DNA of 64,000 nt, taken from positions 3,348,001 to 3,412,000 of the forward strand of contig CP061009.1 of assembly GCA_025808375.1 (NCBI GenBank). Direction: 5' to 3'. Below, one piece after another: positions 63,113 to 64,000 of the stretch. The first letter of the stretch is position 1. Each line of letters starts with the position of its first letter. A model generated the notes under the pieces. That model saw only the letters and a list, made by a program, of their open reading frames with translations, did no database searches and was not told the DNA's origin. This stretch comes from Duncaniella muricolitica. GTDB taxonomy: Bacteria > Bacteroidota > Bacteroidia > Bacteroidales > Muribaculaceae. The position numbers and the translations under genes were made by a program.

Positions 63113-64000
63113 TCATACTGCGGACGCACGAAACAGTTGAACTTATTATTATAAAGGTCAACAAGTTTCTCCTTGAACTCCGGGCTTTGTGCTTCGAGCC
63201 ATTCAGAGAATCCGTTTCGTATCTCATCAATCTTGGTATTGGCGAGTTGGATAGCCTCGTTGTCCGGCACTTTGATGTCGTTGCCGTTGTCGTCCTTGCC
63301 CGCCGACTTCTTAATGTCGGGAACGGTGTTGTGCAGGGCGTGCTTCAACAGGTTCATACCGTCGTAAGTGCGGTAATAGCCTCTTACGCAGAACTCCTCC
63401 CAGATGGTCATGTTCTTTCTCGAAGCCTCTGCCGAGTATTCATCCATTGAGGAAGAATAGGCAATTTTCACATCGGTATGATAGAGGTACGACATGTAGG
63501 CGGAGTAGATGCCGGTCGGAATCCATCGTTCACCGAAGTTGAAATCCAGTTCATCAAACTCTATGCGGCGGGGCCGGGCATCCTCCAACGCTTTGAGGGA
63601 GTCCTTCGACAAGGCGATAAATGGCTCTACACCGTCATATCCGGGGAAGTCCTTTATCCGTTCTTCCTCTCTGTCAATCCATGAGCGGACTGCCTCAGCT
63701 TTTGCTACAACATTTCCGGCGATAAAGCGGTCTTTAATCTCGTAGTTCTCCACCAGTGGATTATAGAAGATGTGTCCTTCCAGACTTTCGGTGATTGCAT
63801 CTTCGTCCATATCGACCAGACTCGACATATATTCAAGGTTGACAACACCGTATTTATTGAGCGATGCGGTAAGAGCCTCCAATGGAGTATCAACCGAAGT
63901 AACCTCGTCAACGGCAAATGATACAGGATGATCGAAAATGTCGGCCTTGACAAACCGACCGTTCTCACCGCGCTCTAATGCCAGTGCGTCACGACCGTTG
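63113..64000 (-). pseudogene. Second SNF2-type helicase fragment, continues beyond the window
   Basis: The frame is open from the window edge (NGRDALALERGENGRFVKADIFDHPV) down to VRPQYDV, where the IS21 end cuts it. It is homologous to the part of the 19078-22525 protein around TPTEALASSLNYYGGVN to FNCYVRPSYDG, but clearly a different gene (TPLEALTASLNKYGVVN). The helicase motifs would lie downstream of the cut and are missing. It shows that a second, related conjugative element lies to the right of the window. Confidence 0.75.

Noticed and set aside
63076..63882. ORF start at 63882 for the second helicase fragment
   Set aside because: The first codon is an internal TTG, since the frame is open to the window edge; the last residues (KFNQEVRHEI) come from the IS21 end.
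1..64000. CRISPR array, tRNA or rRNA genes
   Set aside because: No regularly spaced repeats and no tRNA- or rRNA-like sequences were seen. The repeats found are IS ends, att sites, iteron-like units and the RNA-like blocks.

Overview
The window looks like a Bacteroidota gut commensal of the order Bacteroidales, possibly Muribaculaceae. The evidence is a BtuG/BtuB-type cobalamin locus, lipobox lipoproteins, TAnnTTTG promoter boxes, and Bacteroides-type conjugative (traG to traQ, PcfJ/PcfK) and mobilizable elements. The genus is inferred, not shown.

Positions 1-11509 (+) are a corrinoid (vitamin B12) uptake locus. Three AT-rich surface-protein genes (DUF4465, PKD-like, LRR/L-domain-like) come first. 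After a strong intercistronic hairpin follow btuG, a single-domain IS200-like HUH protein, btuB, btuF, btuC, btuD and a cysteine-rich DUF2284 protein. These genes overlap or nearly abut, so the part from btuG onward reads as one operon.

Positions 11543-52761 are a decayed integrative conjugative element (ICE). It has one intact tyrosine integrase and one dead one, an AbiE-type toxin-antitoxin pair, a truncated SNF2-type helicase, and transfer genes traG and traI-traQ. It also has a lysozyme gene, an HU gene and PcfJ/PcfK genes. Several other elements have damaged it. Two IS21-family copies truncate genes on either side and have probably removed mob and the early tra genes. A 9.2-kb mobilizable transposon (int, xis-like, rep helicase, primase, oriT-like hairpin, mobC, mobA, Crp/Fnr cargo) splits traG just before its Walker A codons. 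A frameshifted recombinase-in-trio (RIT) element with 27-bp inverted repeats splits traQ. An IS4-type element with a 6-bp target duplication separates the HU gene from its promoter.

Positions 52762-64000 are an accessory region. It holds an intact AlbA/Schlafen-type regulator and the two ends of a decayed paralogue, whose middle is now occupied by a LysR regulator and two iron-sulfur protein genes. It also holds IS21 and ISAon1-like elements, an alpha/beta hydrolase, a DJ-1/PfpI protein, several gene fragments, and a second SNF2-type helicase fragment from another conjugative element.

The most interesting unexplained structures are RNA-like. A roughly 170-nt element occurs twice (15990-16160 and 16799-16972), each copy upstream of a small ICE gene, with compensatory base changes between copies. 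A 150-nt multi-stem inverted-repeat structure (52804-52955) lies upstream of the PcfK/PcfJ genes. Many genes here carry single-base frameshifts, so some of the decay could be consensus error in repeated DNA; raw-read checks are advised.
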